64,000 nt of DNA from Sipunculus nudus. Taxonomy: Eukaryota; Annelida; Sipuncula; Golfingiida; Sipunculidae. Position numbers and translations under genes: made by a program. Of this stretch, positions 24,969 through 37,170 are shown piece by piece; positions within the stretch are counted from its first letter, which is position 1, and every line of letters begins with the position of its first letter. Location of the stretch: assembly GCA_026874595.1 (NCBI GenBank), contig CM049307.1, positions 62,900,370 through 62,964,369 of the forward strand. The letters are read 5' to 3'. The notes beneath the pieces were generated by a model, which worked only from the letters and a program-made list of their open reading frames with translations, was not told the DNA's origin and did no database searches.

Positions 24969-26061
24969 GGAAATAGCATTGCACGTCCATCTTGCAAAGT
25001 ATATTAATTTGCAAATGGAAAAATGGTAAGTTTACCAACCTTAGATTTTGCACTGGGATTAGATCCTTGGAGATGTCTATAGAAAATTGTTAAAAAAATC
25101 AAGTGCATAACACTAGAAAGTTTAAGAAATCTTACTCGGTTCGAATACCTAGTAACAAGTCATTCATGGGTTGCGAATTGCTTACTTCGGCTATGCCATG
25201 ACAGGAGTTCAGATAGCAGTGCCCCATGAAGCTCCTGGGTTAACTGATCTAAAGTCAGCTATTTGTTAAAATTATTTTAACAAACTCAGATTTCAAACCA
25301 CCTATTGACATCTAATCTACAGACAGAAAAATGAATCTACTTTTCCCCCTAAAAAATATTCAAATTTTTCTGCGGCCGCACATCTTTTAAATTTGACTAA
25401 ATAACATTAAATCTGACTCGTTGGCAGGTATGTGTAGTATATGCTAAATAGATAATGGTCTTCAATCGCAATGCTATTATTACCTACTTCACTCACAAAG
25501 TGGTTTTAAGCGTTCGTTGAAGGCAATGCGTATAATATGAAGAAGCCAGTCCAGGTGGTCGATGGTAAGCGTGTGAAAGCACAATTCGTTGTTTAAAACC
25601 GTTTTGTATTTTCCGTGTAAAATTGGATACTGTTATTGAAAGTATAAACATATGTTTAGTAGGTGCAAATGTCAAAAACTCAGACCTATACCACTCACAG
25701 CATTTTCAGTGTGTAAAATAAATTTGAAATCCTTTATATTTCAACGTAATCCTTCACCATGAAAATTTTGACCGCTAGTCTTTTTAGTTTTTAAGACAGA
25801 ACAAGCTAAAGCTTCTAATTTACATTAAGAATTCTGCGATATATTCAAATTGTTCCAGAGAAGCAGTAATCGTTCACGACTTTATCAGCGACTGCAAAAT
25901 AAACGGTCATCTGATGATATCGCGTAATTGCATTCTGATTAGCTGATTCGTCATATTTGTGAAAGCGCATTTACTATCAGTGTCATTTTCATATGTAACA
26001 ATAAGGTAGCAATAAGGTTAAGAAAGTTCCTTAATTTTTATAAATATTTGTTTTATAACAA
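24969..26061. other. Unassigned DNA inside the composite repeat region
   Basis: About 1.1 kb between the foldback and the right inverted arm; no domain, exon or RNA gene recognised. Confidence 0.35.
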
Positions 26062-26500
26062 AATATATATATGTAGACACCTTTATCTCTAAGATAGGAC
26101 ATGGTCCAATAGAGATAGGAGCAAACTGGTAGGTCAAATAATGGCGACAGCTAATTTGCATATTAAAAATTAATTTAATGGTAATTTGGAAAGGTTCATC
26201 GCAATCCTTGACCATGAAAACATGAGTGTAGACACCATGATCTCTAAGATAGTTCAAGATGCAAGAGATATATGGGTAAAACTGGAAGTTCCAATAATTG
26301 CGACAGCTGATTTGCATATTAATGGGTTTTATACAGGCCACATCCTCTCTAAAATAAATAAGTAAGATCCAAAGGCCGTGAAATTGCTAAAATACTTCAT
26401 GCGGACGCAGATGCACGCTTCACTCGAATCGAGGGTTCGACTGCCGGACTAGAAAATCTCTGACCAAATCGAATGACAACGCATGAACTCGTACCCAAAC
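26062..26500 (-). repeat. Right arm of the large diverged inverted repeat, two ~156-bp units
   Basis: Reverse-complement copies of the 23887/24042 unit. 'gcatatta' marks recur at 26158 and 26314, 156 bp apart. The sequence to about 26490 matches the inverse of 23684-23886, with many substitutions. Confidence 0.75.
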
Positions 26501-27129
26501 GCATTAGAACGCAAACAATGCGCGAGAATGTGAATAGAGACGCGATGTGTTTCAGGTATGTAGGACATGTTAAATTTCGTGTAATCGCATGCAATTAAAC
26601 GACATTAAAACATGACTAAAGCATGGGAAAATTTGCACATTAAAGTGAAAAAATACGGCAAAATCCAGCAAAACCTGGCCACCTGTTAATTAAATGATCT
26701 CGTAAATGCGTGAAATCGTGTGAAATCTGCTGAAGCGGGAAAGAAGGTGGGCGTCCCTGAAAACGCTTATCGCTTCTTGAAAATGTGACCTCTATAAGTT
26801 CATTCGCTTTCACAACGCTAAAGTGCAACGCTGGACGCCATTAGCATCAGTGTTTGAGTCCTGTGCATTATAATACAGCCTTAATTCATGCACAAGGCCG
26901 AGGGTACAACCTCCATTTTTTCGTAATATTTATTGTAGTTTGAAACTGGAAAATTATAGAGTCATCTGACACTTTCACCTCATCAGTCTACTATTTTGAA
27001 TTGAATCAGGAAGTAAAAATAAAACCGCTTAATCAAACGTTTATCACTACCACAATCAGATACGCATGATAAATGGACAACCCACAACTCTTCTTTTCTA
27101 CTGTTGGATAAATCCACTATTCTCTTCCA
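26501..27129. other. Unassigned DNA between the inverted-repeat arm and the LINE relic
   Basis: Possibly the outer part of the inverted-repeat element; no match to it could be established beyond about 26490. Confidence 0.3.
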
Positions 27130-28010
27130 TTATTAGTCAACAAGAATATGTACAAACATCTTCATTTAGGAGAACCTTCTAAAGCTAGAATTTTGTTTAT
27201 CGATTTTAGTTTTCTCAATTCAATACAATTCTCCAAATGGAACTTATCCTAAAGAACTATTACTTTAAACAAATATGTGCAACTGGATAATACACTAATT
27301 ATCGAATCTTCCGCAGGCAGTAAAGATCGGTGATAATATTTCTAAAAAAGGAACTTTAAACACTGGGGCACCCCAAAGCTGTGTGTTATCACTAACATTA
27401 TATTCTTATTTTTAAATATGACTGTGCCAAAATTCAAGGATTGTCTAATAGTGAAATTTGCGGATGACACAACCGTAACCGGGCTCATCCGAGCAGGTAA
27501 CGAAGGTACCGAAAACGTCATGATATTGAATACTTGACTGCGTGGTGCTCTGTAAACAATGTACAGTTGAATCTTACGAAAACCAAGGTGATAATTATAC
27601 TTTCGTTAAAGATCTAAGATCTTGCCAATAGATATTAACGTTTCTGAGGTAGAAGTTGTTTATTGTTTTATATATCTATTTATCCATATATCATCAAATT
27701 TGAAGTGGAAGGAAAAGGTAAATTATTGCACGAAGAACGCCCTACAGCAGTTGTACTTTTCAGGAACTTTAATGTATTGTTCAAGGCTGAAATTTTACAG
27801 AGCTGTTATATAGGGTATCTTGACGCTCTCTGTCATTGTATGGTGAGGAAGCATCAATGCGGAGTACCGGAATTTACTTAATAGTGTTGTTAAAACGGCT
27901 CGGAGGATTATCGGGACGTCTTTACCATCCTGTGAATCAGATTCCCATAAGAAAGCGAATTCATGCTATTATTAAAGATTTTAACCACCCAGTGTTTAAT
28001 CCAAATTAAT
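27130..28010 (+). pseudogene. Non-LTR retrotransposon (jockey/CR1/L2-like LINE) reverse-transcriptase relic
   Basis: The remains of a LINE reverse transcriptase appear in sequential but shifting frames. Motif A is ARILFIDFS from 27184, holding the catalytic Asp of palm motif A. Motif B is TGAPQSCVLS from 27362. Motif C is VKFADDTT at 27451-27474, with the catalytic DD pair. These are followed by the WC..N..QLN..KTK region (about 27540-27590), a thumb-like block, and 'KTARRIIGTSLPS' plus 'IIKDFNHPVFNPN' remnants (about 27890-28010), which usually close this type of ORF. Motifs A and C share a frame but B is in another. Stops occur after motif B and in the post-palm region, so it is inactive. 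No endonuclease domain or 3' tail was seen, so it is 5'-truncated or decayed. Clade assignment is tentative. Confidence 0.85.
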
Positions 28011-28575
28011 GAAATCCCGGATTCGTTATTCAAGTTATTCTAAAAGAACTTGAGCCAGTACTTAGGTAACAGCCATCCGGGAATTAAATAGAACACTTGC
28101 GGAAATCTGATTTGCAGACATTTATTTTTTTCATTTAATCAGTATATTCCATCACAACAAGCTTTACAAGACATATACTACTGTATGTAATAGTTTTATT
28201 ACGCATATATAGCAATAAGTTATCCTTTTCATTTTCGAATTATATAAAAATTTTGAAAAATAAGATTTTATAGAAATTACTTCTTGATTTTTTATGAATT
28301 TTGGTGCTAATAGATTTATAAGACTAGCAATGCTAGCTGTAATTTCATTTTTAAGCAAATTTAAGTCATTTTTATTAAGAATGATGAAAAGGAAATACTG
28401 TGCCTCATTCAAAGACTCAAAGATGTATTTAAGGAATGCCAATAACTGATCCATATGGAGGGTCAAGCCATTTTTACCATTTGGCTTTAAATCCATTTCG
28501 CGGTCTAGACACATTAACAGCAAAACAAAATACATAAAAAGGAAGCCCTTCCTTTACCCTGTTATTTTAGCCTGC
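28011..28575. other. Unassigned DNA with an unrecognised 123-codon minus-strand frame
   Basis: A minus-strand frame at 28164-28535 encodes a Leu/Ile/Lys-rich sequence with no recognised domain. It begins just after the LINE relic and has no clear splice sites. It could be chance or a decayed ORF. Confidence 0.3.
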
Positions 28576-30064
28576 AGGTACACATTCCTGTCCGACAGTT
28601 AGGGCAGGAAGGTAAAAATTCAGACCCTGAAAGTTAAGGCAAGAAGGTAAAAATTCCTACCATGACAATTAAGGCAAGAAGGTAAACATTCCTTCCCTGA
28701 CAGTTAAGGAAAGAAGGTAAAAATTCCTACCCTAAAAGTTAAGGCAAGAAGGTAAAAATTCCTACCATGACAATTAAGGCAAGAAGGTAAACCTTCCTTC
28801 CCTGACAGTTAAGGCAAGAAGGTAAAAATTCAGACCCTGAAAGTTAAGGCAAGAAGGTAAAAATTCCTACCATGACAATTAAGGCAAGAAGGTAAACATT
28901 CCTTCCCTGACAGTTAAGGAAAGAAGGTAAAAATTCCTACCCTAAAAGTTAAGGCAAGAAGGTTAACATTCCTACCCTGACAGTTAAGGCAAGAAGGTAA
29001 ACATTCCTTCCCTGACAGTTAAGGCAAGAAGGTAAACATTCCTTTACTGACAGTTAAGGCAAGAAGGTAAAAATTCCTTCCCTGAGAGTTAAGGCAAGAA
29101 GGTAAAAATTCCTTCCCTGACAGTTAAGACAAGAAGGTAAACATTCCTCCCCTGAAAGTTAAGGCAAGAAGGTAAACATTCCTTCCCTAACAATTAAAGC
29201 AAGAAGCTAAACATTCTAACCCTGACAGTTAAAGCAAGAAGGTACACATTCCTGTCCTGACAGTTAAGGCAAGGAGGTACACATTCCCTCCCTAACAGTT
29301 AAGGCAAAAAGGTAAACATTCCTACCCTAACAGTTAAGACAAGAAGGTAAACATTCCTACCATGACAGTATAGGCAAAAAGATAAAAATTCATACCCTGA
29401 AAGTTAAGGCAAGAAGGTAAAAATTCCTACAATGACAATTAAGGCAAGAAGGTAAACATTCCTTCCCTGACAGTTAAGGCAAGAAGGTAAAAATTCCTAC
29501 CTTAAAAGTTAAGGCAAGAAGATTAACATTCCTACCCTGACAGTTAAGGCAAGAAGGTAAACATTCCTTTACTGACAGTTAAGGCAAGAAGGTAAAAATT
29601 CCTTCCCTGAGAGTTAAGACAAGAAGGTAAAAATTCCTTCTCTGACAGTTAAGACAAGAAGGTAAACATTCCTCCCCTGAAAGTTAAGGCAAGAAGGTAA
29701 ACATTCCTTCCCTAACAATTAAAACAAGAAGCTAAACTTTCTCACCCTGACAGTTAAAGCAAGAAGGTACACATTCCTGTCCTGACAGTTAAGGCAAGGA
29801 GGTACACATTCCCTCCCTAACAGTTAAGGCAAAAAGGTAAACATTCCTACCCTAACAGTTAAGACAAGAAGGTAAACATTCCTACCATGACAGTTTAGGC
29901 AAAAAGGTAAACATTCCTACCCTAACAGTTAAGACAAGAAGGTAAACATTCCTACCATGACAGTTAAGACAAAAAGGTACTCATTTCTTCCCTGACAGTT
30001 AAGACAAGAAGGTAAACATTCCTACCATGACAGTTAAGGCAAGAAGGTAAACATTCCTACCCTT
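28576..30064. repeat. 35-bp minisatellite with higher-order structure (1.5 kb)
   Basis: About 42 copies of a 35-bp unit built on 'gttaaggcaagaaggtaaa' plus 'attccttccctgaca'. The variant 'cctttactga' at 29041 and 29566 gives a 525-bp (15-unit) super-repeat, and 'attcagaccctg' in the first 300 bp recurs at 210 bp (6 units). Sudden edges on both sides. Non-coding. Confidence 0.95.
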
Positions 30065-31152
30065 GCACCCTTCTAGCCCTAACAATGCTACTTCCTGTCC
30101 TGTTAGACTTTAATTGTACAAATTTCTACTTTAACTTACTACCAAATCTACCAATCCTACATTGTGTCTGTTGAGGTATTACAACACACTTTTAAGCTTA
30201 AAAGTTCCAAACATATATCACACTTTCATTACTATATATATTTTGTAAAACAAAGGGGCAAATTCTTACTGTCAGTTTGTGGCCATAATTTATGTTTTGT
30301 TAAATTTAGTTTAATGGAACAAGCAGGCTGACTGATATTCTAAATTTATATCTATAGTTTGAGAAATGGAATACTTCTGTAATACTGTTTACTGAGTTTA
30401 TCTTAACAAAAAAAAAACATTCATTCAATCAATTCATTTCATGTAACATTTTAAACACGCAGTCTTTTTCTGTAACATCCAATTTTATTTTTTTTTTTTA
30501 ATTTAGGCATTCTGCATATATAAAATAACTCATGCATCTGATTTCTCGTAGTAATCAGGCTATCTTGAAAACCAGAGCATTTCTTTTTCATTTTCAACTG
30601 CAATTTATTTTACAATATCCTCTGTAGTGGATTATTGTTAATACCGATTTGATTATGGTTTAATTTAAGTATACCACAGATCTGTTATAACAGTGAAATG
30701 AAAGTCAGGCTTCAAAATAATTGACTGTGAAGTTTGTAAATGTGTTTCAAATTTTCTATAAAAATATTTCAAGATGAATTTGTTTGCAGTATCTATATGC
30801 GATATTTTTTCTTTATTTATCAAGCCTTTTTCTTCACAAGTTTTTTAGCCAAAACCTTGTTACAAAGTCATTGCTGAAGTTCTTTCCAGTTTAATGGAGG
30901 TTTGTGAAGGTGTACCTGCCGCAGGTAGGGCAGGCAAGTCTGCCTCCATACCCAAGCAGTATTGGGCAGGAGGGTATGGATTCATGCTCTAACATGTAGG
31001 GCATAAATACTCCCTTAAAATACAGAGATCCTTCAATATTTCTCACGGATTTCAGTTACGCTGAAAAATCTCAAGGAACTCTGGAATACTTGAGCTGACC
31101 GCCTCCTACTGGTATTGTCTATTGAAATAATTATATTTGTCTGCAAGGATTA
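30065..31152. other. Unassigned AT-rich DNA
   Basis: Contains A and T homopolymers. A GC-richer patch at 30909-30985 has 'gggcaggagggtatgg'-type words loosely echoing the adjacent minisatellite. No gene recognised. Confidence 0.35.
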
Positions 31153-32393
31153 CTACGGACCCCGGGAGACGACATGGTGAAAAATATTTATTAATTCGTG
31201 CGCACGAATTACTAATCCGTGCGCACGAATTACTCCGTGTGAAAAAATAAATTTCCAAGGTGGAAAAAAATATTTATTAATTCGTGCGCACGAATTACTA
31301 GGTGTGATAAATATATTTCCAAGGTGGAAAAATATTTATTTCAATAGGATAACAAAGTAACCGATAAGGCTAATGCAACTGCACTCCTGCATATAAATTA
31401 AAAGAAAGTGAAAAATTAACATAAATGTATATATGTATATAAAAATGATCAGATTAGAAAAGTGCACATATATTCACAGAAACATAATAAACGTTAATAC
31501 AGATTTACATTCCACATACACTGATATTTATACATATATTATTACTGCTAGGCGTAATACAATAAAAATAAACGTCTCAGGCCATATCCAGCTTATCAAT
31601 TAGATTATAACCATCAGTCTTTCCAATTGAAAATAGGTATTGATTTAAGTAACTGGCACCTAGTCGTAACCGAGTATGGATAATTTCATGTTGACGATGA
31701 TTGTCGCAATAATAACTGTATATTTCTCGAGAGGCAGGGTTTAAATAATCAAGAACATTTTCCTTAAAGGACTCGATTGAGGTAGACTGAATTATAGGAA
31801 ATTGTTCAAAAGTTTGCAGGCTATTGAAAGGAAAGAAAAGAAAATTGGAATGAAAGAAAAGCGACAGTCTTTCCGTGTGAACCTCGGTATCTTTAGCAAA
31901 TGAAATTTGCGCGGACTGTATAGGGCTGAGCATGAGTTTGAGTTAATATATTAGCAGATAATCTAGAGCTAGTCTGTTAATCATTTCATAAAATGTGGAT
32001 TGTATAGCCAGCTCTCTTCTTATTTTTATACTTGACCATTATAGCTCTTTTACCATAGCTCCAGTGCTGGAAGTCGAGAGCGCTCCAGTACATGTTAAAC
32101 ATGCTTTCCGTTGTATACTCTCCAGCTGGTATGACTGTCTGACAGAACAATTGTTAAATATTAAATCACCACACTCCAGTACTAAACGTATTAATGATTT
32201 GTACATTAGTAATTCGTGCGCACGAATTAAAAAATATTTTTCCACCTTGGAAATATATTTTTCACACCTAGTAATTCGTGCGCACGGATTAGTAATTCGT
32301 GGCCACGAATTAGTAATTCGTGCGCACGGATTAGTAATTCGTGCGCGCGAATTAATAAATATGTTTCACCATGTCGTCTCCTGGGCTCCGTAG
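31153..32393. mobile_element. 1.24-kb foldback element with palindrome-rich TIRs and a captured LINE fragment
   Basis: The left end 'ctacggaccccgggagacg' and the right end 'cgtctcctgggctccgtag' are inverted matches, followed inward by 'acatggtgaaa'. The TIRs (about 31153-31330 and 32205-32393) contain several perfect or near-perfect copies of the palindrome 'taattcgtgcgcacgaatta' and the paired phrase 'tttccaaggtggaaa'. The interior is largely a minus-strand LINE relic. I could not identify a convincing target duplication. No transposase is present. Confidence 0.85.
31577..32245 (-). pseudogene. LINE reverse-transcriptase C-terminal relic inside the foldback element
   Basis: Minus-strand segments at 32245-32039 (contains KSLIRLVLECGDLIFNNCS and ESIQRKACLTCTGA) and 31933-31577 (contains HEIIHTRLRLGASYLNQYLF) match the region after the RT thumb of jockey-like LINEs and the 'H..RLG.S.LN..LF.IGK' block before the usual C-terminal CCHC. 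The linking 32038-31934 still reads as KIINRLAxDYLL-like sequence, with stops and shifts. The CCHC is lost at the 3' edge. It is clearly a fossil. Confidence 0.82.
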
Positions 32394-33959
32394 AGTACTT
32401 CTTAACATGTAAATCTATATAAAAAGCCTTTCAATAAACGCTTATCATGGATAGCTTTAAAGGCAGGTCATGGTGCCTCAGAAATTTTGCTTTCAGATTG
32501 AGAATGCGTAAAACATGAGAATATTAAATCACACCAAACATGATAGAGATGGAACCTAACAGTCATATAATGTATTTGAATAAAAATCTCTGCATGCGGC
32601 TGTCAAATCACAAACACCCGTACGGACGACTGAAGGCAGGGCAGTCAGACTGACGAAGGGCGACATCTCCTGGTGTTTCTCGTAACTAAATTAGACGTTC
32701 ATACTGCATGAAAATACAAGAACAGATATTTTTCTTTCAGAAGGAGTAATGTAGGATATTTAGAATCATGACAGACATACTTATCATACCTCCCTAGAAA
32801 ATCATATTTTTTCTTTCATCGCTGTGCATGTAAATCTATAATCAAATGAAATGGGGGAAAATTAACTGCTAACGGATTATCATTAGTATAAGTTATATAA
32901 TGTAATCTACCTCTTTGGGGATCAGCCTCGGAGCAGAAGATCCCCGGCTTTACACACGTGACTGCCTCTGTTGTTGGTTTTTGGAACAATATGACAGGCT
33001 TAAAATTGTTTGTATTATAATTTAAAGTGGAAATTACAAACTAAACCTTTATTACAAAATACAAGATATTCTTTCCTTTATGATTAAGGACAGGCACATT
33101 TTTTTTTATTTTGTAATAAATGTTTCAATTAAATTATAATACAAAAATGGTTTAGGCATGTCATATTGTCATGGAACCCTCAATTAAAAAGAAATAATTG
33201 CTGGATAGCTCTGGTCCAATTTATAGAAAATCTTATCTAGACTTTTACTAGTTATACTTTTATTTTCATTCTCATACAAGCGGTGGTGCCTCCTAAGGAC
33301 CATGGTCCTACTTGAACATTTCTTGTATCCATCTTTTTTTTCAATTTGGGACGCCTCATATTTTTTTAGTAATAAGTTCTTTTTACCTATTTATGATTGT
33401 CATAAGAAAATAATGTTTATAAGTGACCTAAAAAATAAAATTATTCTCAAGAACCAATAATAATACAGAATTTACATTGTAAAGAATCGTTGGAACAGCT
33501 CAGACAGGCTGTGTGTCAGAATAATGAGGCTAAAGTCCAAAATAATATCAGGTAAAAATATTTTAATGTTACTCTGACCCAAGGACAGTTCTGGAAATCA
33601 AACCCCTCCCAACCCCCCACCCCCGTCGCACGCCCATGAACAGTATTCGAGAGCTGAAAGAACCGAGCGATAATGGGGTATCGTTTATGTTTTTGCGAAA
33701 GAACAGTTTTTGAAAATCACCCATATTTACGATCTCGTGCAAAGTATGAGCAGATGTGGGCAATAAAGGAGAATCGGCTGTGGAATGAAACCCCTTTGAA
33801 CTTAGGCATGTCAGTAACAAACGAAAATGAGTTGCAAACTCATCACCTATTATTGTTACTGGTGCCAAAATATGTTGTTTTCTTAATCCGCCATATATCT
33901 AGCGCAAAAAAAAATACAAGAGCACCGAAAACGTCCATAATACGCCCGTCTTATGTCTT
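32394..33959. other. Unassigned intergenic DNA
   Basis: No exon or element recognised. A C-rich patch at about 33600-33625 follows 'ctggaaatcaaaccc'. Confidence 0.35.
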
Positions 33960-34295
33960 GTGACCTCTGACCTAATTAAACACGCGTGAATTTTGACGAG
34001 AATTAAATTCAGACGAGAAACTGTATTGGTTTATATTTAAAATAAGTTTCATCAATATCCATCATATTCCTGATAAGTTATCGTGGCGACATACAAAGTA
34101 GCCTCGTGACCGCTGACCTGATTAAATATGCGTGGATTTTGCCTAAAATCGATATCTATTGGTAAGTAGTTACAGCGAGTTTCGTGAAAATCCATCGAAA
34201 CCCTAGTAAGTTATCGCGGCGACACTAAAAGTTAACGGAAGTACGGACCGCGGGTATGCCATAAACGTCCCGTCATAGAAGGGCGTATAAAAATT
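33960..34295. repeat. Two-unit dispersed repeat (R3), 146-bp period
   Basis: 'ctgacctaattaaa' at 33967 and 'ctgacctgattaaa' at 34113, each followed by 'cgtg.attttg', 'gtttcatcaa/gtttcgtgaaa' and 'aagttatcg.ggcgacac'. Ends in 'ggtatgccataaacgtcc..gaagggcgtataaaaa', a combination I associate with a very common bivalve repeat (from memory). Confidence 0.75.
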
Positions 34296-35430
34296 GGACC
34301 CAAGAAAGTCAACCGACAAGTTTGTTTAACCAAATATAGGCCTAGAAGCATAGATGTAAACTAGTAGCCCCATATACGCCTGCCCTTTCTACTTGGAGGC
34401 CCAATAAGATTTAAATAAAACTCTGTGAATGTTCTCTCATTTCTTTTTTTATACATGTCGCTGCACATGTTACATCTCCCACAATGTGTTGAAGGTGAAG
34501 GAGTTTAAAAAAATGTCCTGTTCATACATTTCTTGTAAATTTGAATTCATCTTTAATTTGAGAATATTACAGCAATAATACAGCAAATCGTGGTTTTTTC
34601 TGAGCAGTGGATTCATGAAGTGTCCAATAACTTGTTATGCTTATTAAGAGACAAATGTAAACCGGTAATGCCTGACTACCATACATTTTACTTTTGATGA
34701 GCAGAATGATCGAAATTGTTTTCATTAGGCAGATATTTGATTTGGCCAAAGTGATCTTCAATAATATAATCAAACAGTTATAGGTCCATTTCGAGTATAA
34801 ATTCATACAAATGTATAGTTTTCTTAATATTTCATGCATGGATTGCCTTATAACTTTTTATACATATTGAATTTGTTTACGTATTCTTTGTACAACACCA
34901 ATTGTGATAATTATTTTATTTAATGCATGATCAGTTTTTTTAGACCGACACATGATCAGTTATGTCCCAAAATTAGCTCCTATAATTAGCTGCTCGGCAA
35001 TTACAGTATCTGTCTCATACATACACATACATATATCTGCCATCTTACAAAGTTCCAACAAAATTAGTAAACAATAAAGTTGTCATACAGTTCATGCTCG
35101 TCAATTCAGCATCGTGACCACGGGTCACATGTTTTTAATGGTTTTTTATTGCCAGCCTATCAAGAGTATAAAGATTTAGGGGTCAGAACCCCTGCACCCA
35201 TTTAGGTACACGGCTATTTATTATTACCTATATGTGTTATGAAAATGTTTCACAACAACAATTAACATACGTAAACAGACACGGAGCAAGGTCTAGACCA
35301 ACCTTGAGCCAGGGGCGTTCAAAAGCCAGACATGAAAAACATGCGTTTGACAGGTAAACGAGCGTTACGGTCAGGGACAAGCAGCCCCAGTACTGCAGGG
35401 CGTAACACGGCAAACCCGTCGTTATATAAC

Positions 35431-35433
<3 letters not shown>
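34296..35433. other. Unassigned AT-rich DNA
   Basis: Nothing recognised on either strand. Confidence 0.35.

Positions 35434-35501
<68 letters not shown>
35434..35501. repeat. (TA)n microsatellite
   Basis: About 34 uninterrupted TA units. Minus-strand frames with long Ile-Tyr runs are artefacts. Confidence 0.96.
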
Positions 35502-37079
35502 CGTGATTTCATATTGTTTCACAAAAAGTGGCTTTAGCTCAGGCCAGAAGATTACCACATAACCAAGTCCCAGGGGTACTGACAGCAAAATAGGTTTACA
35601 ACATTGATTGGACGCTCCTGCCAGCGAGAAAAAATATATTTCCGACCTACAAACTTAGTGGCACAAAATAAGCTCTTGTATGCATATAAAATTAACCTCT
35701 GTAGGATCAGAAGATCTCTCATTGTTCGGCTCATTAATTAATTTTCATAATAAAAACCTAATGCCTTTAAAACACAAAACACAATTTTGTCCAGTGCAAT
35801 GAGAGTTCTGCAACAGCGTGGATTACTATATATAGGAGGCTCGGAGATCAGACTGTTGTGATCAGTTTTAATGGGAGGAGAGCTCGGATCCCTGGTGGAC
35901 GGTGGATGTTGGTGATGGATGTTGGAGGTGCATGGATAGTGACCTCCCCAAACTGGACAAATTCTTCAACTGCAATGTTTAAAGTCGGCTATTCACCTGC
36001 CTTATCTGTAGGATTTATGTGATTTCTGGCTTACTCAGTGTACATGTTAATGAACTGTAGGTAATTCCTGCTAAGAAAAGCCCCTATAATACCTTGTTTA
36101 TCTACTAGCTCTTAGTTAACACGGAACGTGCTTCCATGTTGACAAACAGGAAAAAAAAAACATTTAACTGAAGGATGTTGGTAAATGTGAGGAATTGAAA
36201 AGTTCACTAATTGCAGAACGCACTTTGCAAAACTTGCTGCCAGATGTCCTGGCCGAATTTGATGTGATTATTTTGGCGGGTCCCACGTGTTATAAACACA
36301 TAGATATAACAAAACAAACAGTCCTTGAATCATCGGATTGGGTTTTTTGGCTCATTCGTTGAAAAGGTTCAAGGCATTATATATAGTTAACAGTCATCAT
36401 AAATCGGATATACCCCTGTAAGGTATATACCCCTTTTCTTTAGTTGCGGACCTTGGTACAGCGTACTAGTTTCTCGGTAGTACCCTATAACAAGGTCCAC
36501 GACCCTGGATCCGTCTCTCCAGCTCCACCGGATTCAGCAGAAAACTATACGGAGATAAAAGGGCGGAAACAATTTAACATGAGGTGGCTCATTTATTCTA
36601 CTTGCATTCAGATTATTTCGATGGCCTCAGAAACAAGCCAGAGCTTCCCTGAGGATCCTCTCAGTTAAATTTAAGATGTTCTCTTCCTTTGATAATGTGT
36701 TCACGCGGCAGGTCCGCGGCATTTTCAAAACAGGCTTTCAAGGAATTTTATGGAATCGCTGTGGAATATCGAACACTTTTCTTGTATTTTATATATTTGT
36801 CTAAGAAACATACCCCTATTAATCGTAAATTTAATAAAACTGTCATGATAATACTTTTTGAACAATAATTATGATTTAATATATATAACAATACGTATCT
36901 ATGTGAACATGTATATATAAATGTAATTTACATATATAAGAATTGTATATAAACATGCATTTGCCTATATATAGTTGTTATAAATGTTATATTTACTTAC
37001 AAATTGATGTATACGTATAAATAAATGTAAATTAAATACACTTTACTATACTTTTAACAGACACACTACATTTTTACAA
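35502..37079. other. Unassigned DNA
   Basis: Includes a very AT-rich patch at 36830-37070 with many 'atatata' words. No gene recognised. Confidence 0.35.
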
Positions 37080-37170
37080 AAAAAATCCGCACGCGCGGCC
37101 AAAAAATCGCTCCAGGTAGCGATCGCGGAAACTCGCCGCGTGGCCGCCTGCGTGCCGATTGCTTGCCGCC
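37080..37170. repeat. CpG-rich patch with a hairpin shared with the 40.8-kb element
   Basis: Contains 'aaaaatcgctccaggtagcg', nearly the same hairpin as 40831-40850, set in CGCG-rich sequence inside AT-rich DNA. Likely a second, diverged copy of the CpG-rich element family. Confidence 0.55.

Noticed and set aside
26425-26460. Possible tRNA T-arm ('gggttcgactg')
   Set aside because: The flanking stem does not pair and no D-arm or anticodon arm is visible.
28164-28535. 123-codon minus-strand frame as a gene
   Set aside because: Hydrophobic/Lys-rich but unrecognised, with no supporting context. Kept only as a note in the region entry.
28576-30064. CRISPR-like array of 35-bp repeats
   Set aside because: Units are directly adjacent and diverge by point changes; there are no spacers or cas genes.
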